Origin: Candidatus Poribacteria bacterium
GTDB taxonomy: Bacteria > Poribacteria > WGA-4E > PCPOR2b
Length of the DNA: 64,000 nucleotides
Direction: 5' to 3'
Assembly (NCBI GenBank): GCA_003635265.1
Contig: PYIZ01000032.1
Coordinates: forward strand, 22,239-86,238
A model generated the notes under the pieces. It was given only the letters and a program-made list of their open reading frames with translations, was not told the DNA's origin and made no database searches. Below are positions 8,863-18,184 of this stretch, one piece after another (within the stretch, counting starts at the first letter, position 1; each line of letters starts with the position of its first letter). A program made the position numbers and the translations under genes.

Positions 8863-9175
8863 ATATGACTCCAATATAATATGAAGAATAAAACGAATTA
8901 TGAGTACAACGAAGTTTGCCAAAGCCCCACCGGCACCTCATCGAGAACTGCTGGAGGTTGATTTTCCAAAATCAACAGGCTTTCGTAGTCATCCCGATAC
9001 ATCGGGATGATCATGAGGTATAAAGATGTCGAGATATGAATCTCGACCTACGGGAGTTAAGTGCAACGGAGTAAGAAGATTAGTCGAGCAATTCCTGACA
9101 ATCCCAATCCTGTTTGTAGATTGGAGCAGTAGGGACACAAAGTTTGTATCCCTACTAGCTCGGTATTACTTTCAA
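8863..9175. repeat. Intergenic region with four short palindromes
   Basis: No gene is seen. It contains TTGATTTTCCAAAATCAA (about 8959-8976), ATCCCGATACATCGGGAT (about 8993-9010), GTCGAGAT/ATCTCGAC followed by CTACGGG (9028-9054) and AGTAGGGA/TCCCTACT-type arms (9128-9156). The third unit occurs again, base for base in its 20-base core, at 26378-26397. These belong to the window-wide GTAGG/CCTAC palindrome family. Confidence 0.75.
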
Positions 9176-10024
9176 TTACCCTTTTGCAATAGGTGCGCCG
9201 ACAAGGTTACCCCATTCAGTCCAGCTACCGTCGTAGTTGCGGACCTTTTCGTAACCCAAAAGGTACTTGAGCGCGAACCATGTGTGCGAGGAACGTTCTC
9301 CAATTCGGCAGTAAGCGACCGTCTCTTTGTCCGGATCCACGCCAGCACCCTCGTAGATCTCCTTCAACTCATCGTAGGATTTGAAGGTGCCGTCGTCCGC
9401 CACTGCGGTTGCCCACGGGATATTGGCTGCACCCGGAATGCGCCCCGGACGTTGTGCTGTTTCGGGCAACCCTGGGGGTGCGATAATCTCGCCGGTGAAC
9501 TCCGCTGGTGAGCGCACATCTACAAGGTTGACCACTCCCTGCTCCAGCGTTGGGAGAACGTGATCCTTTGTTGCCCGCACGTTGTCATCAGGGAATTTTG
9601 CTTTGTAATCGGTGGCAGCAGGCGAAGACGTATCCGTAACTAAATCGCGGCCCTCGTCAATCCATTTCTGGCGACCGCCGTCCATCACCTTCAGCTTGCT
9701 TTCGTCATGCCCATAGTAGCGGAATTGCCATAGCGCATAGGTAGCAAACCAATTGTTGTTGTCGCCATAGAAGATAACTGTGGTGTCGTTACTGATGCCG
9801 TTATCTTGGCACAACTCTTCAAACTGCTCTTTTGTTAAGATATCGCGCCGCACTTGGTCGCATAGCTGCGTCTGCCAGTTAAGCCCGACAGCGCCGCTGA
9901 TGTGTCCTTCGTCATAAGCCGCTGTATCCACATCGACCTCTACCAAACGGATGCCAGCGTCACCGCCATGCTGGGCGACCCAATCGGTGGTTACTAATAC
10001 TTCAGGGTGTGCATAATCTGCCAT
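9176..10024 (-). CDS. Thiosulfate/3-mercaptopyruvate sulfurtransferase (two rhodanese domains)
   Basis: An inactive-type rhodanese domain (about 8-130, YDEGHISGAVGLNW) is followed by the active one (about 150-280), with the HIPGA-like RIPGAANIPW segment. The catalytic loop C239-RIGERS matches the CRxGxR pattern of thiosulfate sulfurtransferases. The length of 282 residues is typical for the SseA/TST family. There is no signal peptide, so it acts in the cytoplasm. It stands alone between two repeat-rich gaps, so the sulfur acceptor cannot be told from context. Confidence 0.93.
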   Translation of the reverse strand: MADYAHPEVLVTTDWVAQHGGDAGIRLVEVDVDTAAYDEGHISGAVGLNWQTQLCDQVRRDILTKEQFEELCQDNGISNDTTVIFYGDNNNWFATYALWQFRYYGHDESKLKVMDGGRQKWIDEGRDLVTDTSSPAATDYKAKFPDDNVRATKDHVLPTLEQGVVNLVDVRSPAEFTGEIIAPPGLPETAQRPGRIPGAANIPWATAVADDGTFKSYDELKEIYEGAGVDPDKETVAYCRIGERSSHTWFALKYLLGYEKVRNYDGSWTEWGNLVGAPIAKG

Positions 10025-10785
10025 AACAAAAAACCTCCTGCTTTAATTTAAAAATTGATATATTCTGCTGTCTGGGTGGGAGATACGGTTGATGCCCTGC
10101 CTATTCTTTTTGTTACTGTCGTGTCCCCAATAGATCGGGGTTAAGAAGCTTTCCAGTGCTTACGGAGTCGTGTTTGCTCGGTGTTGTAATCTTCCCACTT
10201 GGGGAGGACAGCACCGGCACCCACATTCCGTACTAGGAATCGTAGCATATTTTTGTGTGAATTACAAGTTTTTTGATAGACGGTACGGTGGGAAGGGTGG
10301 CAAGAAAGAGACAGAACGGAAGATACGAGGACTTGATGGCAGGCATTGATTGATGAATATCCGCAGATCCTAACTACGGCGTATTGACATTTATGTGGGG
10401 TATGTCCGCCAACCGCCGATGAGTACGCCATCGTAGGGGCGAGGTTTCCTCGCCAAATACCCGATGTGTGGCACTATAGTTCTAGGTTCATTGAGCCAAG
10501 ACTATTGCGTGACGTTGTTGGTATCTTGGGGAACCCAATCCCTACGGATTCAGGCTTAGTTCAGAACAGATGGAACGGAGATCTCCGTTCCCTACGAATG
10601 ACTCGGTTCTGTGTCGTGGTAGGGGTTTTGGTAGGGAACAACGATCGTTGTTCCCTACGATATGCGTCAACGGTTAGAGTCGCGATTCGGAACAAGGTGC
10701 AACCGATTGTGGGAGATGCTGATTGGAGCGACAGCTGCGCCGAATCCGAGACTTAATGACCACAGATCCGCTTGCACGCTTCATA
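10025..10785. repeat. Long intergenic region with palindromes and a possible gene remnant
   Basis: About 760 bases without a convincing gene. Palindromes: GGCGAGGTTTCCTCGCC at 10438-10454 with GTAGG before it; GGAACGGAGATCTCCGTTCC at 10572-10591; and a perfect 28-base palindrome at 10631-10658 (GTAGGGAACAACGA plus its exact reverse complement), which recurs at 14604-14631. On the minus strand about 10141-10248 the short stretch VGAGAVLPKWEDYN...RKHWKAS then stop looks like the tail of a lost gene, but no family was recognised. Confidence 0.65.
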
Positions 10786-11655
10786 CTAAGGCTTTGGCTT
10801 TGTTCGAAACGTCATCCGGAGATCTGAGTTCCCGCAGCAGCGATCCTGAACAAAAATATCAACTAGGTATACGGTATCAAATTGCAACAACGGGGCTCCT
10901 TCGGCGCGCATTATCTGTATCTGGTTTCCGATATTCTCGTGCTCAACTAGACCGCGAGGTAACCAACGGAGGGACGCGCCCGCACGGTCCCGCAGGTCAA
11001 TCCAATACCTTCTGATATTTCTATCAAATCCAAAGCGAATTCCGTTTGCGTTGAGCGGTTCAGGGTCGATGTCAGCGGCTCCGTCTTGCACGTCGCCCCA
11101 TACTAGTGTCGGCGGCGTTATATCAAGCCGAAAGTGTTCACCTGATGGCACAACGGGTGGTCGTTCTTGAATCATGGGTTCTGGTTTCTCAACCGTAGAT
11201 CTCTGCGGGCCCGTCCGAAACTGTATCACTATCTCTACGAAATCGCAGTCGAAATTTTGAGTGTATATCTTAATCTCGTAGTCGGTGTCGTATTCCAACA
11301 GATCGCGGGAATGCATGCGCTCTATAAGCACGACGTTTGTTTTCTTACACCAGTAAGCTTGGGGAGAGTTCCAAGTCAGGCGCTTATCGCGCTTTTTATC
11401 GTAGACAGAAACCCAATGGCTATCAAGAGGTTCCTTAAATACGAATCGAAATCCGCTGAGATTCAATGGTTGCGGATCAACATTAACCTCTCCGTGTTTC
11501 ACGGTGCCCTCTGCGATCATTTCCGGTTGAGGGAGGGGTTCATCTTCCACCACGATGGGCGGCGGTTCTTCGACCACTGGCTCCTCAACCACAGACGTTT
11601 CAGTGTCGCAGCCGAGAATCAATATAGCAAACATCAATAAAGATAATTTTTTCAT
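10786..11655 (-). CDS. Lipoprotein with two repeated Ig-like domains
   Basis: From the ATG at 11655 (GAGG 6 bases upstream) a lipoprotein signal MKKLSLLMFAILILGC gives a lipidated Cys16, so it is membrane-anchored. A Pro/Glu/Val-rich linker (about 17-45) follows. Two copies of the same domain come next: VKHGEVNVDPQPLNLSGFRFVF...LLEYDTDYEIKIYTQ (about 52-150) and VQDGAADIDPEPLNANGIRFGF...LLQFDTVYLVDIFVQ (about 188-289). Each ends in an FRT strand. They resemble bacterial Ig-like (SbsA/Big_5-type) modules. An extracytoplasmic binding or structural role is likely; no ligand is known. Confidence 0.75.
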   Translation of the reverse strand: MKKLSLLMFAILILGCDTETSVVEEPVVEEPPPIVVEDEPLPQPEMIAEGTVKHGEVNVDPQPLNLSGFRFVFKEPLDSHWVSVYDKKRDKRLTWNSPQAYWCKKTNVVLIERMHSRDLLEYDTDYEIKIYTQNFDCDFVEIVIQFRTGPQRSTVEKPEPMIQERPPVVPSGEHFRLDITPPTLVWGDVQDGAADIDPEPLNANGIRFGFDRNIRRYWIDLRDRAGASLRWLPRGLVEHENIGNQIQIMRAEGAPLLQFDTVYLVDIFVQDRCCGNSDLRMTFRTKPKP

Positions 11656-11837
11656 GGAATACCTCATGCGTGATGCGTGAAACGTGATAACTATTAGGCC
11701 AGTGGTTCGACCTAAATGGGTAGGTCTTAAATAGTTAATTGCATTCCACTTGGATTTACTTCAGAAAAAGTAGGAGTGCTCCCCAGAGTGGTGAGGTGGC
11801 GGGACTGAGGCGTTGTCGGGGCAGTCGATTGTGCAGC

Positions 11838-13904
11838 TTATGCTATACTGAGAAAAAGATTCCCACCTTCAGCTACACGAACACGAACCCAAGGTTCGAT
11901 CCAGATGGTTGTGTCCGGCTGCTCGATGACAGCAGGCCCCAAGAAATCACTCCCCCACGGCAGCAGTGAGCGATCGTAGATGGGACATGTTACAAACCGA
12001 TCTTCCACGTAGACAGGTCTGGTGCCCTTCTGTGCGGCTTGCAAGGTGGTTTTAGGATTGGGGATGAAGTCCTTCAATGACAGGTTGGGGCGTGCACCAA
12101 TTACAGAGGTTCGGAGATTCAGCAGGCGGATAGGGATGCTCTCAAGCAGCGTTTCTAATCCGCTGAATGTTTCGTCGACCTGCCCGTATTGACGGAGATA
12201 TGCGCGACGAAAACTCTCCGTGATAACGTCGGGAGAGACAGGTCCCGCCGGCAACGGTGTCCGTATGACGTGGGTTTGCCCTTCATAGGAAATCTCTGCT
12301 TCCCGCAAGACGTTTACCTGTGTCAGGGGGATCTGTTCGCTCTGGATCAATTGTTCTCCCTGCGCGAGGTGTTCAGCAAAAATCCTTTCTGCATCGGTTG
12401 GGTCGAGATCGGAGAGACGACGGTTGATCATGGTCACGAAATCGTGCTGGAGATCGGCGATGACACACCCCCAAGCGGAGGCGATGCCGGGATAGTAGGG
12501 GACAAGTGCCTGTGAAACACCTAGCTCGCGGAGGAGGAAACTGACCATCAATGGTCCTCCGCCGCCGAAGGAGAAGAGGACAAAATCTCGTGGATCGTGT
12601 CCACGGTCAATGGAGATGCGCCGGATGCTACCGGCGATTCGGTTATTGGCGATGGTGAGGACTGCGAGTGCCGCTTCTTCTAAGGAGAGACCGAGCGGTT
12701 TACCAATCTTCTCGGTGAGAACAGACCGGGCTGTATTGAGGTCAAACGAAAAATCGGTTTCTCTGGCGATGGGATAGTCCGGGTTGATTCGTCCCAGAAT
12801 CACGTTCGCATCGGTGACGGTGGGTTCGGTGCCACCTAGTCCATAGCAGACGGGGCCCGGTTCAGCACCGGCACTTTCGGGTCCCACTTGGAGAAGACCT
12901 CCCTCGTCAATCCGAGCGATGCTACCGCCGCCTGCGCCAATGGTATGAATATCGATCATCGACACCATGATCGGAATGCCAAACTCCGGTTCGATCCCGT
13001 TTGACACGACCGGCTTACCCTCTGTTACTAGAGACACATCAAGACTCGTGCCTCCCATATCGTAACCGATTAGGTTTTGGAAACCACTTTCTGCGGCGAT
13101 CTTGGTGGCGGCGATAACCCCAGCTGCGGGACCCGATAGGACGGTGTTTACTGAAAAGTCTTGAGCGGCTTCCACCGACATCATTCCACCGTTCGACTGC
13201 ATGATGAGAAGATTCCCGTCGTAACCGCGGTCTTGCAAGCGGTGTTGAAGCCGTGCCAAGTAACGACTTACTATCGGCTGAACGTAGGCGTTCACAGTAG
13301 CGGTGCTAGTGCGTTCAAACTCACGGAAGAGGGGGAGGATATCTGCGGAAGCGACAGTATAAATATTAGGGAAGCGTGTTTCGAGGAGGGCTTTGGCGCT
13401 GCGCTCGTTCGTGGGATTGATGTAAGCGTTCAGGAAACTGATGACAATGGCTTCGACACCGTCCGCAACCAGTTCTTCGGCAGCTGCGAGGACCTCCTCC
13501 TCCGCTAATGGGACGAGAATTTCGCCTTCTGCCGAAACACGTTCGGAGACCTCTTTGCGTCGATCTCGTGGGACTAACGGTTCATAAGATCCGGTGAGGC
13601 CGTAAAGGTGTGGTCGATCGCGACGCCTCAATTCCAAAATATCGCGAAAACCGCGCGTTGCAATCAGACCACAGCGTACACCTTTGCGTTCCAAGATGGC
13701 GTTGGTCGCCACAGTAGTACCGTGAATGACCAGTTCAATGTCAGGATAGGAAACCTCAAGCGCATCTAGGCCAGCAATTAAGCCGATAGATGGCTCCTGT
13801 GGCGTGGTTGAAGCCTTTCCAATCTGTAGAAGTTTCTGGTTTTCATCTAAGACAACAATATCGGTGAAAGTGCCGCCGATGTCCACACCAACAAGCTTTC
13901 CCAT
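11838..13904 (-). CDS. hyuA: Hydantoinase/oxoprolinase family protein, HyuA type
   Basis: The 688-residue length and the ASKHA-type motifs match HyuA / N-methylhydantoinase A: VGVDIGGTFTDIVVLD (5-20), IHGTTVATNAILERKG (about 60-75), QSNGGMMS and GYDMGGTSLDVSLV (about 280-293), GPVCYG and VLFSFGGGGP. The family hydrolyses 5-oxoproline or hydantoin-type rings with ATP, normally together with a HyuB subunit. No hyuB is in the window; the downstream gap leads to a lipoprotein gene. It may work with a HyuB encoded elsewhere, or on another substrate such as an acetophenone- or acetone-type carboxylation. Confidence 0.92.
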   Translation of the reverse strand: MGKLVGVDIGGTFTDIVVLDENQKLLQIGKASTTPQEPSIGLIAGLDALEVSYPDIELVIHGTTVATNAILERKGVRCGLIATRGFRDILELRRRDRPHLYGLTGSYEPLVPRDRRKEVSERVSAEGEILVPLAEEEVLAAAEELVADGVEAIVISFLNAYINPTNERSAKALLETRFPNIYTVASADILPLFREFERTSTATVNAYVQPIVSRYLARLQHRLQDRGYDGNLLIMQSNGGMMSVEAAQDFSVNTVLSGPAAGVIAATKIAAESGFQNLIGYDMGGTSLDVSLVTEGKPVVSNGIEPEFGIPIMVSMIDIHTIGAGGGSIARIDEGGLLQVGPESAGAEPGPVCYGLGGTEPTVTDANVILGRINPDYPIARETDFSFDLNTARSVLTEKIGKPLGLSLEEAALAVLTIANNRIAGSIRRISIDRGHDPRDFVLFSFGGGGPLMVSFLLRELGVSQALVPYYPGIASAWGCVIADLQHDFVTMINRRLSDLDPTDAERIFAEHLAQGEQLIQSEQIPLTQVNVLREAEISYEGQTHVIRTPLPAGPVSPDVITESFRRAYLRQYGQVDETFSGLETLLESIPIRLLNLRTSVIGARPNLSLKDFIPNPKTTLQAAQKGTRPVYVEDRFVTCPIYDRSLLPWGSDFLGPAVIEQPDTTIWIEPWVRVRVAEGGNLFLSIA

Positions 13905-13964
13905 AAAATTATCGCAGGTCTCCGTGCAGAGAGTGCCTCACTCCTTCTTTAACGCTGTTTTGCC

Positions 13965-14590
13965 CTTGACATACTCCCACACCCTAAAGGGATGGGGATT
14001 CTTACAAGTCCCTGCCCAATAGGAAGTCGAATTGTGGTATCAACGCGGATAGCGTCAAGCGGGAAATCGCTGACTTGATGTCAACTTGGCTGTTAGGCAA
14101 TGCCTAACAGTCTTTCAATTCTGCGATTTCCTTAACGACTTACGTCCGCTACTCCAAAGGACAATGCCCTGCCCTTTTGTCCCCCGCGGGACAACTGTTT
14201 GCGGTGGCATAGTATGCGATAGAGATTCGGGAGTCTCCCTATGCCAACGACTAAACTCGTTACCAGAACTAACGTCCGGGACCTGTCCCCAAAAGGGACT
14301 AACCGCGTGCGCGATTACCGTCGTCAACTCGTCTCTTTGGACTCAATCGGTTATCCGGCTCCGCCGTTCTGAAAAGTTGTTTTCATTCATGTTTTATAGA
14401 GGGCTGGCTCTATAGCTTCCATATCCATGACAGTAGATTGTGAGGGACCCTATCAAGCGATAGGGCTGTCATTCCCCCACGAAAGCCAAGAAAAGTATAT
14501 CATAATTTCACCTGCAAACTCAACTTTTTTTGACTAACTAACGGGTTTGGCGGGCTACATCCCCAACCTAAAGGATGGGGCATTGTCCGC
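13965..14590 (-). mobile_element. Decayed or non-autonomous IS200/IS605-like element
   Basis: Two imperfect hairpins of the style found at IS200/IS605 ends bracket about 620 bases: CCCACACCCTAAAGGGATGGGG (13976-13997) and CCCCAACCTAAAGGATGGGG (14561-14580). Read on the minus strand, the first gives the GAATCCCC...TTTAGGG...GTATGTC arrangement commonly seen after tnpB genes. No intact tnpA, tnpB or iscB frame lies between them. The interior is rich in stems instead: CTGTTAGGCAATGCCTAACAG (21 bases, 14090-14110), CCCTATCAAGCGATAGGG (about 14449-14466), and GTCCC/GGGAC pairs around 14180-14310. It could be a MITE-like derivative or a retained guide-RNA region. Confidence 0.55.
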
Positions 14591-14815
14591 AAGATTAGGT
14601 AAAGTAGGGAACAACGATCGTTGTTCCCTACAACCTGCGTTATAGCAACATCTGAAGTGTTTGCCATCAAGTATCAAAGGGACAACTATAGGGTCATTTA
14701 ATTCTCCCATATTATTGTCTGAATCACGGGTAAAAGATGCGATAGACAGTTGGTATAAGAACGCGCAATGAATTGCGCTACTACAAACGGCGGGGCAAGA
14801 TGCCCCGCCTACGGA
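14591..14815. repeat. Palindrome-rich gap downstream of recA
   Basis: No gene. It holds the second copy of the 28-base palindrome (14604-14631), GCGCAATGAATTGCGC (14763-14778) and GGCGGGGCAAGATGCCCCGCC-type arms (14789-14809) followed by TACGG. The last stem lies just after the recA stop codon and might also act in transcript termination, although no T-run follows it on the minus strand. Confidence 0.7.
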
Positions 14816-15865
14816 TTAATTGTCGTCAACTGCGGCATCGGTTTCCGACAATGAGGCGGTGCCAGAGGGGAGGTGGATACCAAGATTAGCGCGGATCTTA
14901 CTCGAGATCTCGGCGGCGATTTCGGTGTGTTCCACTAGAAAGTCTTTCGCGTTGCTCTTACCCTGTCCAAGTCGTTCATCGTTATAGGAGAACCAGGTAC
15001 CACTTTTCTGAATAATTCCTGCCTCCACACCCACATCCAAAATTTCTCCGATTTTACAGATACCTTCGCCGAAGATAACATCGAATTCAGCTTGACGGAA
15101 TGGCGGAGCGACCTTATTTTTAGCGACCTTCACACGGATACGGTTTCCGACTATATCTTCGCCGTCCTTCAGACGGTCTGCCCGACGTATTTCCAACCGA
15201 ACCGAGGCGTGAAATTTCAGTGCCAATCCACCGGGTGTTGTTTCTGGATTTCCAAACATGACGCCAATCTTCTGTCGGATCTGATTGGTGAAGATCACAC
15301 AGGCTTTGGACTTGTTGGTGACACTGGACAGCTTACGCAAGGCTTTGGACATCAAGCGCGGCAACAATCCAACGTGGGCGTCCTCCATACTGCCCTCAAT
15401 CTCCGCATGAGGGGTGAGCGCTGCAACGGAATCGACAACCACAACGTCAACAGCGCCGCTTCGAACTAAGGTCTCAACAATATCTAGCGCCTGTTCCCCG
15501 GTATCCGGTTGAGAGATTAAGACATTTTCCATATTCACACCAATCTGCTTGGCATACATCGGGTCCAGAGCATGCTCGACATCGACAAACGCTGCGACAC
15601 CACCCTGCTGCTGCGCTTCTGCGATGATGTGAAGTGCGAGCGTGGTTTTACCACTCGCTTCGTGACCAAAGATCTCAACAATTCGTCCACGGGGAACGCC
15701 ACCAACCCCTAGAGCAATATCTAATGCTATTGAGCCGGTCGGAACGACGGCGACAGGAATCACCTCGTCGCTATCAAGCCGCATAATTGAGCCTTTGCCG
15801 TGCTGCCGTTCAATTTGAGAGACTGCGAGATCGATCGCTTTCTGCTTGTCTGCACTTAATTCCAT
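14816..15865 (-). CDS. recA: Recombinase RecA
   Basis: The strand-exchange protein of homologous recombination and SOS induction. Visible: [15 protein letters not shown], Walker A in GHEASGKTT (about 67-75; many RecAs have GPESSGKTT), the MAW segment [10 protein letters not shown], Walker [13 protein letters not shown], loop 1 [19 protein letters not shown], and loop 2 [20 protein letters not shown]. The 349-residue length is standard and the C-terminal tail is acidic (ETDAAVDDN). AGGAG lies 10 bases before the ATG. A promoter with an inverted repeat in its spacer is just upstream. It stands alone, without recX. Confidence 0.98.
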   Translation of the reverse strand: MELSADKQKAIDLAVSQIERQHGKGSIMRLDSDEVIPVAVVPTGSIALDIALGVGGVPRGRIVEIFGHEASGKTTLALHIIAEAQQQGGVAAFVDVEHALDPMYAKQIGVNMENVLISQPDTGEQALDIVETLVRSGAVDVVVVDSVAALTPHAEIEGSMEDAHVGLLPRLMSKALRKLSSVTNKSKACVIFTNQIRQKIGVMFGNPETTPGGLALKFHASVRLEIRRADRLKDGEDIVGNRIRVKVAKNKVAPPFRQAEFDVIFGEGICKIGEILDVGVEAGIIQKSGTWFSYNDERLGQGKSNAKDFLVEHTEIAAEISSKIRANLGIHLPSGTASLSETDAAVDDN

Positions 15866-15914
15866 GTTGTTAATTCTCCTTGTATAGATGGATTAGAATC
15901 GTTTTAATGGGTTA

Positions 15915-15944
15915 ATTGTATCATAACATTTGTTAAAATGTCAA
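15915..15944 (-). promoter_or_regulatory. recA promoter with inverted repeat in the spacer
   Basis: On the minus strand TTGACA (15944-15939) and TACAAT (15920-15915) are 18 bases apart. AACAAATGTT (15934-15925), a perfect 4+4 inverted repeat around two bases, sits in the spacer, where a repressor such as LexA could block polymerase. The LexA site of this lineage is not known to me, so the operator is a suggestion. Confidence 0.6.
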
Positions 15945-16001
15945 TAAAAAAAGAGAATACCCGGATACAAAACTATGTTGATGGAGTAGTGATGTTGTTC
16001 C

Positions 16002-17954
16002 TCATTTTCCTACTACGATAACCCCGTTACGGACTTCGACCTGATCATCAGATTTCAGCCGAATCTGGTAGATATACGGTCCGATGTTCACAATTTCTCC
16101 CGCCTCATCTCTGCCGTCCCATTCGACACTCATTGTATTGGAGCTCATTACCGTTTGGTTCACTAAGGTTCGGATGAGTTTATTATGAAGGTCGAAGATT
16201 TCAACGACCGGCTCCGTCCCCCCGATGTGGGAGGTGTTATGGTTCACGATCGTTAAACGTGTCCGATCGGCGATCCCATTTCCGTCCGGAGAGAACGGGT
16301 TAAAACTCCACGCTACCTGGATCTGTGATGGGACCGCCTGAAACAGAGCAACTTGAGAGATGAAGTTAAGTTCCATATGGACGACCCGTCGATGCAGATC
16401 AATTTCGCCGCCCACCAACTGCCATTCTTGCGCGGATGCATCCCAAGCGAAAATTTTCAGATCTGATTCTCGTCTGATGTTTGCAACCATCAAATCTGAA
16501 GCGCGATAGGCTAATTCAAGCAGCGCAGGACGGCCAAGGATTAGATACTCCAAGGGATCAAAAGATACGATTTTCGCGCCTGACACATCAAAAAACTCGA
16601 CCTCATTGAGTTGGAGGTTATTCACTTGCTTGCTCTCTGTGATTTCGAGGCGAAAGTAACGGGCGGAAGGTCGGGTGGGTAGTTCGATGGTGGTGACTCG
16701 ATCATCGAATGCCGTGACCTCAAGGACGTCTATGAAATTTTCGTTGTCGTTCGATGTGAAGAGTATCGCACGCTTGGGACCGAAGGAGTTCTCCCCTTCC
16801 ACGTTAGCGTGCACAACGATACGGCTGACGGTGCGTTGAACCTTGAGATCAATTGTCAGACTGACAGGCAGGGGCACTAGACCTGCAACCCACGTAGACG
16901 GTGGCTCCAAGATGCCATCTACGGCGAAGGTTGGTGGTTGATTATGCAGTGCACTTGTCGCTTCAGCAGGAAACACACCTTGGCGAAGTGCTTCAAAGCG
17001 GTACACAACTACCGGCGCTGTTCCTTTCACAATGCGACTGTTTGCCCGATAGCTGAATGGATCAACCGCTTCAGGTGGCACCGAAAAAAAATGTAGTTTC
17101 GTGATCTGTTCATCAAAGGCATCCACCGGGATGACAACGGTTGCCCGATCTCCATCACTCAAGGTGAAAACCCCGCCTTCGGCTGCTTCAGGTTCTAACT
17201 CCGGAAGGTAAAAGAGAGAAATTGTCTCTCTGTCCACGGCGTTCAGTGAATCCGGATCCGATGCCGCTAGTTCCCTAGCAGTTACTGAAAGTCGGTTTAC
17301 CCCAGCTTCTAGCATCACGTCTATGGAAAAGGTTGCACAGTAGGGTCCGGTCAGACTTGGTTGGCACGCATCTGTTAGAGGGAGTCGAATGGCGATGGAT
17401 TGAATTTGTCCCTGTATAACCCGATCGTTCGTGTCCAAGAACTGAATCGACTCAATCGCAATTGGCTCAATCTGCCACCCTTCGAGCATCTCAATTTGAA
17501 TGAATTGTGCGGAGATGACTGATGGAAAATCAACCACGGTGCTATGGAAATTGGGATCTATGCCCGATGGAATGTTGAAGGGTTGACCTGTGGAGAAACT
17601 GTTTCCAGCTTTAGAGAACGCAAGGTGTGCCAAGCGGGGACCGCGTGGAAACCCCTGATCTACTACATGTCGAATCAGCATTCCCTTCAGCTCCTGTGCA
17701 TTTCCAAGATCTACGACAACGCCGTAGATTGAGTGTGTCAATTGCGCGAGATCTGGGATGCCACCGGGGGTGTTGGTCGAAACGATAACCTCCCTTCCAA
17801 TTGAGGACTCAACGATTCCCCTGATTTCTACTGTTTGGTTATTCGTCGTGAAATCGGTAGTCGGGCTGATGATAGAGAGATTCGTCCGAGCTGCTAATTC
17901 GCCCGCGGTTAGAAGACTGAGGATAATTAAGAGAAGGGAGAGGTACAATCGCAT
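16002..17954 (-). CDS. Secreted protein with discoidin-like region and FlgD-type C-terminal domain
   Basis: The ATG at 17954 opens directly into a signal peptide (MRLYLSLLLIILSLLTAGELAA). A longer frame start at 17996 would translate the GCGTGAAACGTGA repeat and is rejected. The 650-residue product has beta-rich regions; about 330-480 reads like an F5/8-C (discoidin) module (TIDLKVQRTVSRIVVHAN, SARYFRLEITES). The last about 90 residues (WSFNPFSPDGNGIADRTRL, VEIFDLHNKLIRTL, VEWDGRDEAGEIV, YIYQIRL) are a FlgD-like Ig domain, common as a C-terminal domain of secreted proteins. An exported, probably surface or adhesive role is inferred. Confidence 0.8.
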   Translation of the reverse strand: MRLYLSLLLIILSLLTAGELAARTNLSIISPTTDFTTNNQTVEIRGIVESSIGREVIVSTNTPGGIPDLAQLTHSIYGVVVDLGNAQELKGMLIRHVVDQGFPRGPRLAHLAFSKAGNSFSTGQPFNIPSGIDPNFHSTVVDFPSVISAQFIQIEMLEGWQIEPIAIESIQFLDTNDRVIQGQIQSIAIRLPLTDACQPSLTGPYCATFSIDVMLEAGVNRLSVTARELAASDPDSLNAVDRETISLFYLPELEPEAAEGGVFTLSDGDRATVVIPVDAFDEQITKLHFFSVPPEAVDPFSYRANSRIVKGTAPVVVYRFEALRQGVFPAEATSALHNQPPTFAVDGILEPPSTWVAGLVPLPVSLTIDLKVQRTVSRIVVHANVEGENSFGPKRAILFTSNDNENFIDVLEVTAFDDRVTTIELPTRPSARYFRLEITESKQVNNLQLNEVEFFDVSGAKIVSFDPLEYLILGRPALLELAYRASDLMVANIRRESDLKIFAWDASAQEWQLVGGEIDLHRRVVHMELNFISQVALFQAVPSQIQVAWSFNPFSPDGNGIADRTRLTIVNHNTSHIGGTEPVVEIFDLHNKLIRTLVNQTVMSSNTMSVEWDGRDEAGEIVNIGPYIYQIRLKSDDQVEVRNGVIVVGK

Positions 17955-18184
17955 ATTTTTAGGCGTGAAACGTGATGCGTGAAACGTGAAAAACATCCGC
18001 GAATAAAGAAGATACTTGGTTCATTGGCTCATCGGTCTGTGTGTCAGGCTGTAGGTCGAGATTCACATCTCGACGCCCAAATGTCGATTTTGGAAAATCA
18101 GTCTACAGCAGGGTAACCACAAGGGTTACCCCTACATTGGACACGCAATTCATCCTACTCGTTGGTACGTGAACCGTGATGTGA
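17955..18184. repeat. Repeat-rich intergenic gap
   Basis: Contains two GCGTGAAACGTGA-type words (about 17962-17990), TTCATTGGCTCA (about 18020-18031), the palindrome GTCGAGATTCACATCTCGAC preceded by GTAG (18051-18074), and GGGTAACC/GGTTACCC followed by CTAC (18111-18135). All three repeat styles of the window occur here. No gene is seen. Confidence 0.75.

Noticed and set aside
10141..10431. Minus-strand frame of 96 codons
   Set aside because: Only the last about 35 residues look protein-like and no family was recognised; listed as a possible remnant, not as a gene.
14086..14415. Plus-strand frame of 109 codons inside the IS-like element
   Set aside because: The composition is not protein-like, no motif was found, and it spans the palindromes; more likely an RNA or non-coding interior.
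17955..17996. N-terminal extension of the FlgD-tailed secreted protein
   Set aside because: The extension is a translation of the GCGTGAAACGTGA repeat; the ATG at 17954 opens directly into the signal peptide.
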